A DNA stretch of 64,000 nucleotides from Gulosibacter molinativorax. Its GTDB lineage: Bacteria > Actinomycetota > Actinomycetes > Actinomycetales > Microbacteriaceae. The notes under the pieces are model-generated. The model did not search any database. It was not told the DNA's origin and saw nothing but the letters and a program-made list of their open reading frames with translations. The stretch spans positions 248,001-312,000 of the forward strand of contig NZ_CP028426.1 in the NCBI RefSeq assembly GCF_003010915.2, read 5' to 3'. Of the stretch, positions 8,433 through 16,681 are shown in pieces. The position numbers and the translations under genes were made by a program. Numbering within the stretch: the first letter of the stretch is position 1; every line of letters starts with the position of its first letter.

Positions 8433-9692
8433 ATGGGAAGTGAGTTGTCAATGGCCGCCCGAATAGAGATCACCCGGAAGTATGCCCGGCAGTACGCCAA
8501 CGCCTCGAAAAAGGACCGTGGCCGGCTGTTGGACGAGGTCGTCGCGGTCACGGGCTGGTCCCGCGATAACGCCCGACGCCGACTCGCGAAAGCCTCCAAA
8601 CCAGGACCACGGGCCGTTACGACCGAACGCAAACCACGGCCACGGAAGTATTCCTACGACGCGACCAAGGTACTGCAGCGGGTGTGGGCCGCGACCGGCG
8701 GCCAGTGCGGCAAATACCTCGCCGTCTCCATGCCACTACAGCTCGATGCCCTCGAACGCCACCACGAACTCGTTCACGGCCAGCAGCGGTACTCGCCCGA
8801 CGTACGCGAAGAGTTGCTCGCGATGAGCGCGGCCACGATCGACCGGTACCTCGCCCCGGCCCGCGCCAGCGACCCGCTGCGCGGGATCAGCACCACAAAA
8901 CCCTCACCCTTGCTGCGTTCCTCGATCCAGATCCGCAAAGCCGGTGACGAAGTCGAGGACGAGCCCGGGTTCTTCGAGGGCGACACCGTCGCGCACTGCG
9001 GCCCCACGCTGAAGGGCGAGTTCGCACGGACATTGAACCTGACCGACATGCGCACGGGGTGGGGGTTCACCCGCTCGATCCGGAACAACGCGACTATCCA
9101 CATCCTCGCCGCGCTCGACGCAGGTGTCACCAGCATCCCGTTCGAAGTCACCGGCTTAGACTTCGATAACGGCAGCGAGTTCATCAACCACGAAGTGATC
9201 GGTTGGGCCGCGGACCGGAAGATTTTCTTCACCCGCTCACGCCCGTATAAGAAAAACGATCAGGCCACGATCGAGTCGAAGAACAACCATCTCGTGCGGC
9301 ACTACGGCTTCTACTGGCGGTATGACACCCCCGAAGCGCTGACGCTACTGAACCAGCTGTGGCCGCTGGTCAATGACCGGTTGAACTATTTCACACCCAC
9401 GATCAAACCCACCGGCTACAGCACCGACCGCGTCGGCCGCCGCAAACGGGTGTACGACGACCCGCGAACCCCGTTCGATCGGCTCCTGGACGCGGAAGTG
9501 CTCGCTCCCGCGCAGATCGCGGAATTGACCGCGTACCGCGACAGCCTGAACCCCGCCGAACTCGCCCGCCGGATCGTGTCCCTCCAACGCCGGTTGACCG
9601 GCCTCGCGCAGCGCCCGACGCTGGAGTTGGAAGCCGCGACCGTGAAGCCACTGCCTGACACCAGTCGTGGGGTGCGTCGCAAAGCGAGCTAA
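8433..9692 (+). CDS. DDE-type transposase with integrase catalytic core
   Basis: 419 residues. The N-terminal part (residues 1-60) looks like a helix-turn-helix (LLDEVVAVTGWSRDNARRRL). The retroviral-integrase-like core follows with the three acidic residues visible in FFEGDTVAHCG (about residue 184), LDFDNGSEF (about 247) and QATIESKNNH (about 287). The tail (RPTLELEAATVKPLPDTSRG) is basic. The reading frame is uninterrupted, so the element may still be active. An alternative ATG at 8451 (MAARIEITRKYARQY) could be the true start. Carried inside the 1444-bp IS. Confidence 0.9.
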   Translation: MGSELSMAARIEITRKYARQYANASKKDRGRLLDEVVAVTGWSRDNARRRLAKASKPGPRAVTTERKPRPRKYSYDATKVLQRVWAATGGQCGKYLAVSMPLQLDALERHHELVHGQQRYSPDVREELLAMSAATIDRYLAPARASDPLRGISTTKPSPLLRSSIQIRKAGDEVEDEPGFFEGDTVAHCGPTLKGEFARTLNLTDMRTGWGFTRSIRNNATIHILAALDAGVTSIPFEVTGLDFDNGSEFINHEVIGWAADRKIFFTRSRPYKKNDQATIESKNNHLVRHYGFYWRYDTPEALTLLNQLWPLVNDRLNYFTPTIKPTGYSTDRVGRRKRVYDDPRTPFDRLLDAEVLAPAQIAELTAYRDSLNPAELARRIVSLQRRLTGLAQRPTLELEAATVKPLPDTSRGVRRKAS

Positions 9693-9696
9693 CCCG

Positions 9697-9740
9697 TGCC
9701 CGCGAAACCCTGGCCCGGGTTGGGCACGATTTCGCGGGCA
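9697..9740. repeat. Inverted repeat TGCCCGCGAAA near the right IS end
   Basis: TGCCCGCGAAA at 9697-9707 is repeated in inverse orientation at 9730-9740 and again at 9765-9775, just after the transposase stop. The first pair could fold into a hairpin that ends transposase transcription, while the last two mirror the pair at the left end (8371-8381 and 8407-8416). Confidence 0.6.
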
Positions 9741-9795
9741 TTCACAAGTGAGGCATGGAGATCATTTCGCGGGCATATTGACATGAGGCATCTCG

Positions 9796-10039
9796 GGACG
9801 GGGGCGATCGGGCCCTGCACCGAGATCGACACGACCGCGACGGTCTGTGTGTTCGAAAGCTCCGGATGTGTCGCGCCGACGATGCGCAGGTCGTTCGATT
9901 CCTGCAGGTCCTTCAGCCTCGTTGCGACGACCGCGCGCGGAAAGCCGGTCGACTGTGCCAACGACAGGACCGTTGCTCTTGGTTCGATTTTCAGCGCGGC
10001 AATGAGCCGATCATCGAGCTCGGTCCGGGATTCTGGCAT
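9796..10039 (-). pseudogene. 5' part of a two-module Lrp/AsnC regulator, cut by an IS
   Basis: From the ATG at 10039 this encodes the first helix-turn-helix (VLSLAQSTGFPRAVVATRLKDL) and the start of the first RAM domain (TVAVVSISVQGPIAPV), after which the IS end begins and the frame stops at 9689. Residues align one to one with the intact paralogue at 10211-11107 (VLSLARTIGFPRALISTRLQAL). GGACG at 9796-9800 is the right target duplication. The two fragments therefore come from a former tandem pair of regulators. Confidence 0.9.
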
Positions 10040-10210
10040 GGTGACACCTCAATGGATTAGTTCCGTCTCGGTACGGACCACGTACCAGAACCGGCCTTGC
10101 TGGGAGCGCAAGGGACTCGAAAATGATACTCGGTCATTTCTCCCTGGCAACCTTATCGACGAGTGGCGAGTTTTTTGGGGCCTCCGCGGCGGACGCGCGG
10201 GCGATCTTCC

Positions 10211-11107
10211 TTAATCGATCCGGCGGGCGAAATTTTCCTTGATGGTGTGGAGGTGGGCCCACAATTCGAGGCCAATGATTTCGGGATGTGCACGAACGGA
10301 TTCAATCGCTTCGTGGAGCGCGCGTGGCGTCACCGCTCGGAGGGTAAGCAGCGCGTCGTAGCGCCCGATGGTGGACACCGCGAACTCCACAAACGGCTCA
10401 TCGCTCAGCCGCGGCAGCACGACCGCTGCCGAATCGCGCAGCGAAAGCCCGACCCCGCAAGTGATCGCGGAGCCCTGGGAGTCGCGTTCGCGAAGCAGTA
10501 CAATTTGGGCCGCCCCGGCTTCCAGCATTCGACGCACCCTGGTGCGAACCGCAGACGGTGACAGCCCGACGACCTCGGCGAGTTCTTGCCAACTCTTGCG
10601 ACCGTCCGTCTCGAGCTCGTGCAAGAGCCGCTGATCCAATGCATCCAGGTGGATGGGCGTAAGCGCGTCGTGCTCGAAATACCCCTTATAGACCTGCGCG
10701 AACACGAGCGTGTCTGTGTTCGCAACATCGGGGCGGATCCGAATCTGCGTCAGCACCGCTCGCAGGTGATCCCGGTCACGAACACGCATTTCGATAATGA
10801 GGTCGTGTTCGCCGGCGACGCTGGCGACAAAAACTGTCTCGGGAATTCGCGCGGCGAATTCCGCAACCGGTCCGACAATGTCGTCTGTCGATACTGAGAC
10901 GTGCGCGAGCAGGGTTAGGCCGGTCAATTGTGGATGCACGACGCTGACGATCCGAATGAATTCTTCGTCGAGCAGTGCCTGTAGACGCGTCGAAATGAGT
11001 GCCCGCGGGAAACCGATGGTGCGCGCGAGCGACAATACGCTGGCTCGCGGCTCCGTCTGCAGTGCAGAGATAAGCGGTTCGTCAATATCGACGCGAAAAC
11101 GGGACAT
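10211..11107 (-). CDS. Lrp/AsnC family regulator with duplicated HTH-RAM modules
   Basis: 298 residues containing two complete Lrp-type modules: HTH at about residues 10-60 with RAM at 65-140, then HTH at about 155-205 with RAM at 215-295. The second HTH reads LAEVVGLSPSAVRTRVRRMLEAG. Single Lrp proteins are about 150 residues, so this is a fused dimer-like architecture common in actinobacteria. Ligands are usually amino acids, but none can be inferred here. It lies upstream of the IS-disrupted paralogue, in the same direction, 171 bp apart, and diverges from the MpaB-family gene across 175 bp. Confidence 0.9.
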   Translation of the reverse strand: MSRFRVDIDEPLISALQTEPRASVLSLARTIGFPRALISTRLQALLDEEFIRIVSVVHPQLTGLTLLAHVSVSTDDIVGPVAEFAARIPETVFVASVAGEHDLIIEMRVRDRDHLRAVLTQIRIRPDVANTDTLVFAQVYKGYFEHDALTPIHLDALDQRLLHELETDGRKSWQELAEVVGLSPSAVRTRVRRMLEAGAAQIVLLRERDSQGSAITCGVGLSLRDSAAVVLPRLSDEPFVEFAVSTIGRYDALLTLRAVTPRALHEAIESVRAHPEIIGLELWAHLHTIKENFARRID

Positions 11108-11282
11108 GGTGCTCCTCGAAACGCACTGGAGAAGCGCAACTTTGCGCCGACAGATGAGTTTCTACGCGCACCAATTGTCCCATGAGGCCACCGTTATGTC
11201 GGGTATTTGCGTCGAGTCGTGCGCGCTGGTGAATCAATCCGGTCGGTGATTTTGAAGCGCATACCCATCGGCAGCTCGACTC

Positions 11283-12173
11283 TTGGTTTACGCAGCGAGT
11301 GCGGTGCCGAAGCTGCGCATCGCCGAGGTTCGTCAGAGTAGTGTTCATCGGGTGACGGGAACTTCGCTTACTGCAGGTCGCCGGATGTCGGCGGAAGCGA
11401 TCGTGTTGATCGGCGGGGGAGCGGCGATTCTGTTGCAAATTTCGCATCCCGCGGTCGCCGCCGGGGTCGCCCGACACAGTGATTTCGCGGCGGCGCCATT
11501 ACGGCGGCTCGAAGGCACGCTCGATTTTGTGATTGCGGTGGTGCACGGAAACGAATCCGAACGCCAATTCGTGACGAAGCGCGTAAACACAATTCACCGC
11601 TCTGTGCGTGGTCGCTCGGGCGATATTCGTTATGACGCGCGAGATCCCGAATTGCAACTGTGGGTTGCATCCACGCTGTATTACGCGGCCCGCGCGGCAC
11701 ACGAGCGAGTTTTTGGGAAAGCTTCGTCGGCCGACGAGGAAAGTCTGCTCGCATGCTTTGCGGCGATTAGCGAGGTGCTGCAAGTTCCGGCGGCAAGGTG
11801 GCACGGAAGCGTTAGAGAATTTGATCGCTGGTGGGATGCCGAACTCGCGTCGAAGCGGGCCGGTCAGGATGCGCGTGTGATCTTTCAGCAGCTTCGATAT
11901 GCCGCGGGCGCCCCGGCATATCTTCGAATCCTGCTGCCGGTCGTTTGGCGTATTGCACTCGCGATGTTACCGGCCCGACTGCGGAGGGAATTTTATCCCG
12001 AATGGTCGAAACGCGACCGGTTCGTGGCAGAGCTGTATTGGGCCATGGTCGTGCTTGTATATCGGCTGCTTCCCCGGCGTGTGAGGACGCTCACCGTCGC
12101 GTGGCAGCTCCGTCACGTGCGAAAGACTATGCGGCGAGAGCGCGAGTCTAATCGGCAAGAGAACGGCTGGTGA
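11283..12173 (+). CDS. MpaB-family (DUF2236, Lcp-like) oxygenase
   Basis: 296 residues from a TTG at 11283; an internal ATG at 11385 gives 262 residues and would begin just before the conserved region, so the true start is uncertain. The conserved GGGAAILLQISHPAVAAGVA segment and the following HSDF, the central YYAARAAHERVFG and the late FDRWWDAEL are typical of the MpaB/latex-clearing-protein superfamily, which bind heme b and oxidise varied substrates; MpaB cleaves the farnesyl chain in mycophenolic acid synthesis. The stop overlaps the GTG of the TRIC gene (GTGA). Codon use looks less GC-biased than in the conserved blocks. Confidence 0.8.
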   Translation: MVYAASAVPKLRIAEVRQSSVHRVTGTSLTAGRRMSAEAIVLIGGGAAILLQISHPAVAAGVARHSDFAAAPLRRLEGTLDFVIAVVHGNESERQFVTKRVNTIHRSVRGRSGDIRYDARDPELQLWVASTLYYAARAAHERVFGKASSADEESLLACFAAISEVLQVPAARWHGSVREFDRWWDAELASKRAGQDARVIFQQLRYAAGAPAYLRILLPVVWRIALAMLPARLRREFYPEWSKRDRFVAELYWAMVVLVYRLLPRRVRTLTVAWQLRHVRKTMRRERESNRQENGW

Positions 12174-12864
12174 CAACACTAATGACGGGCCCTGAAATCT
12201 TCGTGTTGGTCATTGACCTGCTCGGCACATTCGCCTTTGCGCTGAATGGCTCGCTCACGGCAGCGAAAATCGTTCGTCTCGATATTGTCGGTGTCGTTGT
12301 GCTCGGGCTAATCACGGCTGTGGGCGGCGGCATCGTCCGTGATGTCTTGCTTGGGGATATCCCCCGGTTGCGTTTACGAACTGGTATTACCTCACGGTGG
12401 CGCTTGCGGGTGCGCTGATCGCTTTCTTCATCACACGACCCCACCGGGTATTCAATCGCTTGGTGATGCTATTCGACACCGTCGGGCTGAGCCTCTTTTG
12501 CGTCGTCGGGGCGGTGAAGGCGCTGGACTACGGGCTTGGCCCGTTCGCGGCGATCTTGCTCGGCACAATTACCGCGGTGGGTGGCGGCACGATTCGGGAT
12601 GTGATGACGGCGAAGGTGCCAACAATCTTGACAAGTTCAAGCGGGCTCTACGCGATTCCGGCGCTACTCGGAGCCGGGCTCGTGGTCGGCCTAATACTGC
12701 TGACCGGCGGGGCCAGGTCGGTGATCGGCATCCCGTTTGAGCTTCTCGGAGCAGCGCTCTGCTTTGCTATTCGTGCCATCGGGATTCGATTCAATATCAA
12801 TGCCCCGGCCTCGAGGTTGATCGCCGAAATCGGCGATGGCGGCGGCAGTAATAGCCAGAAATAA
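12170..12864 (+). pseudogene. TRIC cation channel family (UPF0126/YicG) gene with a frameshift
   Basis: Two frames make one six- to seven-helix TRIC channel of about 231 residues. Frame one (GTG 12170, or ATG 12182) encodes two TRIC repeats' first half: LGTFAFALNGSLTAAKIVRLD and GLITAVGGGIVRDVLLGDIP. Frame two continues from VAFTNWYYLTVALAGALIAFF to the stop at 12864 and repeats TAVGGGTIRDVMTAKVP. The break lies in a five-C run at 12361-12365; one extra C would give DIPPVAF and restore the frame. TRIC proteins are trimeric potassium channels. A true null mutation, phase variation or an assembly error are all possible. Confidence 0.85.
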
Positions 12865-12888
12865 GGGCAATCGGTACGGAAAACGCCA

Positions 12889-12923
12889 CATCGCGCAGAC
12901 TCTATTGCTGTGTCTGCGCGATG
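12889..12923. terminator. Hairpin between the TRIC gene and lsr2
   Basis: CATCGCGCAGAC (12889-12900) pairs perfectly with GTCTGCGCGATG (12912-12923) across an 11-base loop, with further pairing outside after a small bulge. It separates two convergent genes and probably terminates both. Confidence 0.6.
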
Positions 12924-12956
12924 CGGTGGTTCTGGATTGAAGGGGGCTAAAGAGAT

Positions 12957-13304
12957 TTAGCTGTTTGCCTCGTCGTATGCCTCGAGGATCGAGTGCGGGA
13001 CGCGACCGCGGTCAGCGACGTCATATCCGTTAGCGTTTGCCCACTTGCGAATAGCGGCGAGATCGCGCTTTGGGCCGGTGGCGGGAAGCTGGGTGCGGGT
13101 GCCACGCTGTGCGCGGCCCCCAACGCGGCGTGCAGTGCGAATGTACTGACCGAGCTGTTCGCGAAATTCTTCCGCATTTTCGCTGCTCAAGTCGATTTCG
13201 TATTCCACACCGTCAAGGCCAAACTTGACGGTTTCACCGAGGCCGTCCGGGAGGACGGAGCCGTCGAGGTCGTCGATAATCTGATACACGACTTTGCGCG
13301 CCAT
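12957..13304 (-). CDS. lsr2: Lsr2, histone-like nucleoid-structuring protein
   Basis: 115 residues of canonical Lsr2. The N-terminal dimerisation domain (MARKVVYQIIDDLDGS, then VKFGLDGVEYEIDLS) is followed by a basic linker and the C-terminal DNA-binding domain with IRKWANANGYDVADRGRVP, whose RGR loop inserts into the minor groove of AT-rich DNA. Lsr2 silences horizontally acquired AT-rich genes. An AGGAG site precedes the ATG. The upstream region carries a 9-bp palindrome near a possible promoter and is AT-richer than its surroundings, consistent with autoregulation, which is inference. Confidence 0.97.
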   Translation of the reverse strand: MARKVVYQIIDDLDGSVLPDGLGETVKFGLDGVEYEIDLSSENAEEFREQLGQYIRTARRVGGRAQRGTRTQLPATGPKRDLAAIRKWANANGYDVADRGRVPHSILEAYDEANS

Positions 13305-14142
13305 ATTGAACTGCTCCTAAGCTAGATTCGCTTGATAGATTCGAAGTCTCTGCACCACGAAAGATTCTCGTGTTGGCTTCGTTATATTCTTTGCAATTCC
13401 TGGCGTAATTGCAAATCGAAACGCAGTGAACATCCTGAGACTGGCCGATTGAATTATTGATTCATGGTCCAGAAATTCGCTCGATACTCGATCGCGTGGC
13501 GGTTGATGCTCTATTTCAGGTGCTCCGACTGTGGTGGTGACTCCTATGGTGGGACGCGGATCTGCACGCGTCCCGGTGCAAGGCTGAATCTGGGGTGGTC
13601 GCGCGATTCAAGGTGAATTGGGGCGCTGATCGACCAGGGATTAAAACCTACAGTTGTTGTAATAGCTTGTCGGCTTTGTGTGCGATGGCGTTGGTCTGGT
13701 GCTTCGCGTCATTGGCGTTCTGCTGGAATATGGCGTCACGCGGGTGGTGCTAAGCGTTTCGCTCCGGGTGTTCATGAGCTGGGGCGCGCATCCTCAACTA
13801 TGGATTCGGGTGAAAGTGGTGACAAAAGCGCAGTCAGGTTGGTGCTCGTACCTGGCTCGATGGCGCGATACTTTGCGGCCAGCGAACCGTTTGGTGCAAG
13901 TGTTGCGCGGTTGGTCGGCGGTTGGATCGCGGTGAAGTCACGCAACGAGCCGATCTTGGAATTTTCGCAACCACCTGATGGGGGTGACCGTAGACGCACG
14001 GTTGATGCGATAGGGCGCTAACGTCGGTATGCTTTTCCGGCATAGTGGGACCGGGTTCAGTTTGGTTTTTGACTGTGGTGGCGCCTGCGTTTTCAACGAA
14101 GTTTTTCCTACAATGGACTAATGCCCCAGCAAGGGAGGCGCT
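13305..14142. other. 838-bp region without a recognisable gene
   Basis: The stretch between lsr2 and the AraC gene is less GC-rich than the surrounding genes. It includes a 9-bp inverted repeat at 13390-13415 and a perfect 8-bp hairpin GGGACGCG...CGCGTCCC at 13551-13574. Short open frames between 13678 and 14021 have no recognisable domain and no ribosome binding site; they may be degenerate coding remnants. The AraC ribosome binding site (GGGAGG) begins at about 14130. Confidence 0.6.
13381..13415 (-). promoter_or_regulatory. Candidate lsr2 promoter with 9-bp inverted repeat
   Basis: TTTGCAATT (13390-13398) and AATTGCAAA (13407-13415) form a perfect inverted repeat with an 8-base spacer. 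On the minus strand a TATAAC box (13386-13381) follows, which would start transcription about 70 bases before the lsr2 ATG. The palindrome covers the -35 region and may be an operator. Confidence 0.45.
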
Positions 14143-15113
14143 ATGTCAGAACAATCGAAATTGGTCGAGCTTGATATCCACAGCGTGGAGGATTGGCGAG
14201 TAGCAGCAACGTCGCTGCGGCTTCCGCTTGCAATCGAGTCGACGAACGGGAAATTCCGCGCGCGGATGCGAAGCCTCACGGTTGGCGGAGTTCGTTTCTT
14301 CACCATGTCGGCCACGGAGCACCGGTCGGCACCACTCGAGCAGCTGACGCAGCAGGGCGGCGAGCCCTATTACGTCGTCGTGCATCAGGTGACTGGCCGT
14401 TCGCGGCTGTTCCAAGCGCAGCGATCCGCCGACCTCGAACGTGGTGACGTGGCGATCTTCGACACGCTGATGCCGTACCGCCGGGAATTCTTCGAGGGCA
14501 ACACCCTGCTCATGATGGTTCCGCAGCAACTCATTTCTCTGCCGCCACACGGATTCGCGCAGATTGGCGGACTCCACATTTCGGGTCACGCTGGGCTGGG
14601 CGCAATCATCTCCCCACTCTTGACCGGCGTATCCGCAAATCTCAGTGCGCTTGAAAAGCCGGGCGGCATTGTGGTCGTGCAGTCGATAATCGACATGATC
14701 TCGGCCGCTGTAATGGAGCGCCTGAATTTGCGTGTCTCGGGTCGCTCGAATTCGCAAGTCGAATTGCTCATGAAGATTCGCGAGTACATCATGGCGAACC
14801 TCGGGGACCTCGACCTCAACCCACAGCGAATCGCGGATGCCCACTATATTTCGGTGCGGACCCTCCACGCGCTGTTCAAGGAACAGGGCGCGACCGTGTC
14901 AACTTGGGGCGTGAACGCAGGCTTGAGATGGCCAGGCGCGATTTGATCGATCCGCTGTGCAAAGACCCGATTCGGCAAATCGGGCTGCGCTGGGGATTCG
15001 CGGATGCGACCCACTTCTCGAACGCATTCCGCCTCGCCTACGAAAAGTCGCCGCGCGAGTACCGTAAGTTTGCTCGCGAGGCTGCTCAATCAGCAGACCT
15101 GCAGCGGGGATAA
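14143..15113 (+). pseudogene. AraC family regulator with ligand-binding domain, frameshifted
   Basis: Together two frames encode a protein of about 323 residues. The first (14143-14946) carries an AraC-ligand-binding-like N-terminal domain (residues 30-180) and the first helix-turn-helix (INPQRIADAHYISVRTLHALFK-like segment near residue 230). It is then lost after FKEQGATVSTW. The second frame resumes as RERRLEMARRDLIDP and supplies the second helix-turn-helix (IRQIGLRWGFADATHFSNAF) and YEKSPREYR to the stop at 15113. The break is in the GGGG run at 14906-14909, where one added G restores the frame. GGGAGG precedes the ATG. It may be inactive or a homopolymer sequencing error. Confidence 0.87.
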
Positions 15114-15169
15114 TTCGCGCGGTCGCTGACTTCACTCGGTAGCCTCGGGCGAGTGGAGCGGAGGCGTGC

Positions 15170-16102
15170 GTGCTAGGAGTGCTCGAGGGCTTTAGCGTCA
15201 TCGGCATCATCATCGTGATCGGTGTGCTGATCGACCGCACCGGGTGGCTCGGGCCCCAGGGGCGCCAGGTGCTGAACGGGCTGGCCTTTCACGTCGCGAC
15301 TCCCGCGCTGCTCTTCGGCCTCATGTTTCAGGCCGAGCTCTCCGTGCTGTTTAGCGATCAGTTTGTCGCGACTGCGCTCGGCATGCTCATCGTCGCTGGC
15401 ATGTATTGCGTGCTTGGCGTGATTTTCAAGTGGGGCGTTGGGCCGACCACGATCGGCGCGATGAACTCGAGCTACGTCAACTCCGGCAATCTGGGAATCC
15501 CGATCGCGGTGTACGTGCTGGGTGACGGCTCCCTTGTGGCGCCGGTCATGCTGGTCCAGCAGCTCATCATGGGGCCCGTCATGCTTGGGATTCTCGACGT
15601 GACCTCCGCGACTCGTAAGGGTCGGAAGCTCAAGTGGTGGCAGCTGGTGGTTCGACCGTTCACGAACCCGGTGGTGATCGGCGCGCTCTCAGGCCTGCTC
15701 CTGAACATCCTGAACGTGAATCCGCCGAGCTTCATTCTTGAGCCGATCGCGCTCGTCGGCGGGATGAGCGTGCCGGCGGTGCTGCTGGCGTTCGGCATGT
15801 CGCTGCGCGATAACGCGCTGCCGTTTCGGGGCGAGGACAAGTGGCAAGTGGCGGCGGGCACGGTGCTGAAGTCGTTCATCCACCCGGCCATCGCGTGGCT
15901 GCTCGGGGCGTTCGTGTTTCACCTCAACGACGCGATGCTCCTCGCCGTCGTCGTCACCGCGGCACTCCCGACGGCGCAAAACATCTATACCTATGCGGCG
16001 AATTATCGCGTGGGGGAGTCGCTCGCGCGCGAGACCATCCTCGTCACGACGATCCTCTCGGTGCCGGTCATTTTCCTCGTGACGATCTTGCTGCATCCAT
16101 AA
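15170..16102 (+). CDS. AEC family (auxin efflux carrier-like) transporter
   Basis: 310 residues with about ten hydrophobic segments in the 5+5 arrangement of the bile/arsenite/riboflavin transporter superfamily. The motifs LNGLAFHVATPALLFG in the first half, NSSYVNSGNLGIPIAVY in the middle and AALPTAQNIYTYAANY near the end are typical of AEC proteins. Substrates of bacterial AEC carriers are mostly organic acids such as malate or malonate. The GTG start at 15170 has GGAGG about eight bases upstream. No metabolic gene is linked, so the substrate is open. Confidence 0.88.
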   Translation: MLGVLEGFSVIGIIIVIGVLIDRTGWLGPQGRQVLNGLAFHVATPALLFGLMFQAELSVLFSDQFVATALGMLIVAGMYCVLGVIFKWGVGPTTIGAMNSSYVNSGNLGIPIAVYVLGDGSLVAPVMLVQQLIMGPVMLGILDVTSATRKGRKLKWWQLVVRPFTNPVVIGALSGLLLNILNVNPPSFILEPIALVGGMSVPAVLLAFGMSLRDNALPFRGEDKWQVAAGTVLKSFIHPAIAWLLGAFVFHLNDAMLLAVVVTAALPTAQNIYTYAANYRVGESLARETILVTTILSVPVIFLVTILLHP

Positions 16103-16162
16103 CCGCGCCGTGAGAAGTTGTACGGCGGTTTACACTCGAGAGAAAATCGAAAGGGGCAGCGA

Positions 16163-16654
16163 ATGTCAGAGACCGACATCATGCTTGATGCCAATAAGCA
16201 GTACGCCAGCACATACCCGGGCCCGATGGATCTTCGTCCGTCCCGCAAGGTCGCGGTCGTGACGTGCATGGACTCCCGCCTGCGAGTATTCGGCTTGCTC
16301 GGCCTCGAGCTCGGTGACGCGCACATCATTCGTAACGCGGGCGGCGTCGTGACGGATGACATTATCCGTTCCGTGACGATTTCGCAGCGCATGCTCGGTA
16401 CCGAAGAAATCATCCTGATTCACCACACCAATTGCGGCCTGTCGACGTTCTCGGAGGACGAGTTCGACGACCTGCTGATGAGCGAGACCGGGGCTCGCGC
16501 ACACTGGAAGGCCGAGTCCTTCAAGGATGTGGATGCGAGCGTTCGCGAGTCGATCCGCCGCATCGCGCAGTCGCCGTTTATTGAGCACAAGAACGTGCGC
16601 GGTTTCGTGGCGGACGTGGACACTGGTCTGCTCCGCGAGGTGCTCCCCGCGTAG
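16163..16654 (+). CDS. Beta-carbonic anhydrase
   Basis: 163 residues from the ATG at 16163. Zinc ligands are visible as Cys35 in CMDSR, His88 and Cys91 in HHTNCG, with the catalytic Asp37-Arg39 dyad. The short length and the NAGG motif (residues about 58-61) fit the compact Rv1284-like beta class. The enzyme interconverts CO2 and bicarbonate in the cytoplasm, supplying carboxylases and pH balance. The AEC transporter lies 60 bp upstream in the same direction, but an operon is not proven. AAGGGG is the probable ribosome binding site. Confidence 0.93.
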   Translation: MSETDIMLDANKQYASTYPGPMDLRPSRKVAVVTCMDSRLRVFGLLGLELGDAHIIRNAGGVVTDDIIRSVTISQRMLGTEEIILIHHTNCGLSTFSEDEFDDLLMSETGARAHWKAESFKDVDASVRESIRRIAQSPFIEHKNVRGFVADVDTGLLREVLPA

Positions 16655-16681
16655 TCCACGAGCCGAAAGGGAGCCCGCGGA

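Larger units (their letters stand above)
8352..9795 (+). mobile_element. 1444-bp insertion sequence with imperfect terminal inverted repeats
   Basis: The ends align as inverted repeats over about 48 bases: both begin CGA, then share CTCA, TCAA, TGCCCGCGAAA and ATGCCTCAC with scattered mismatches and one gap. A 5-bp GGACG duplication flanks the element. It contains a single transposase gene on the plus strand. Inside each end a second GCCCGYGAAA copy follows at a spacing of 35-36 bp. The structure and a 419-residue DDE transposase fit an ISNCY-type element, perhaps the IS1202 group, but I cannot assign the family without a database search. It sits in the first RAM module of an Lrp/AsnC gene. 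Confidence 0.9.

Noticed and set aside
13551-13574. Hairpin GGGACGCG...CGCGTCCC as terminator
   Set aside because: No gene ends nearby and there is no T-tract; left as an unexplained hairpin.
13678-14021. Short open frames in the 838-bp gap after lsr2
   Set aside because: No start signal, domain or homology recognised; kept only as possible remnants.
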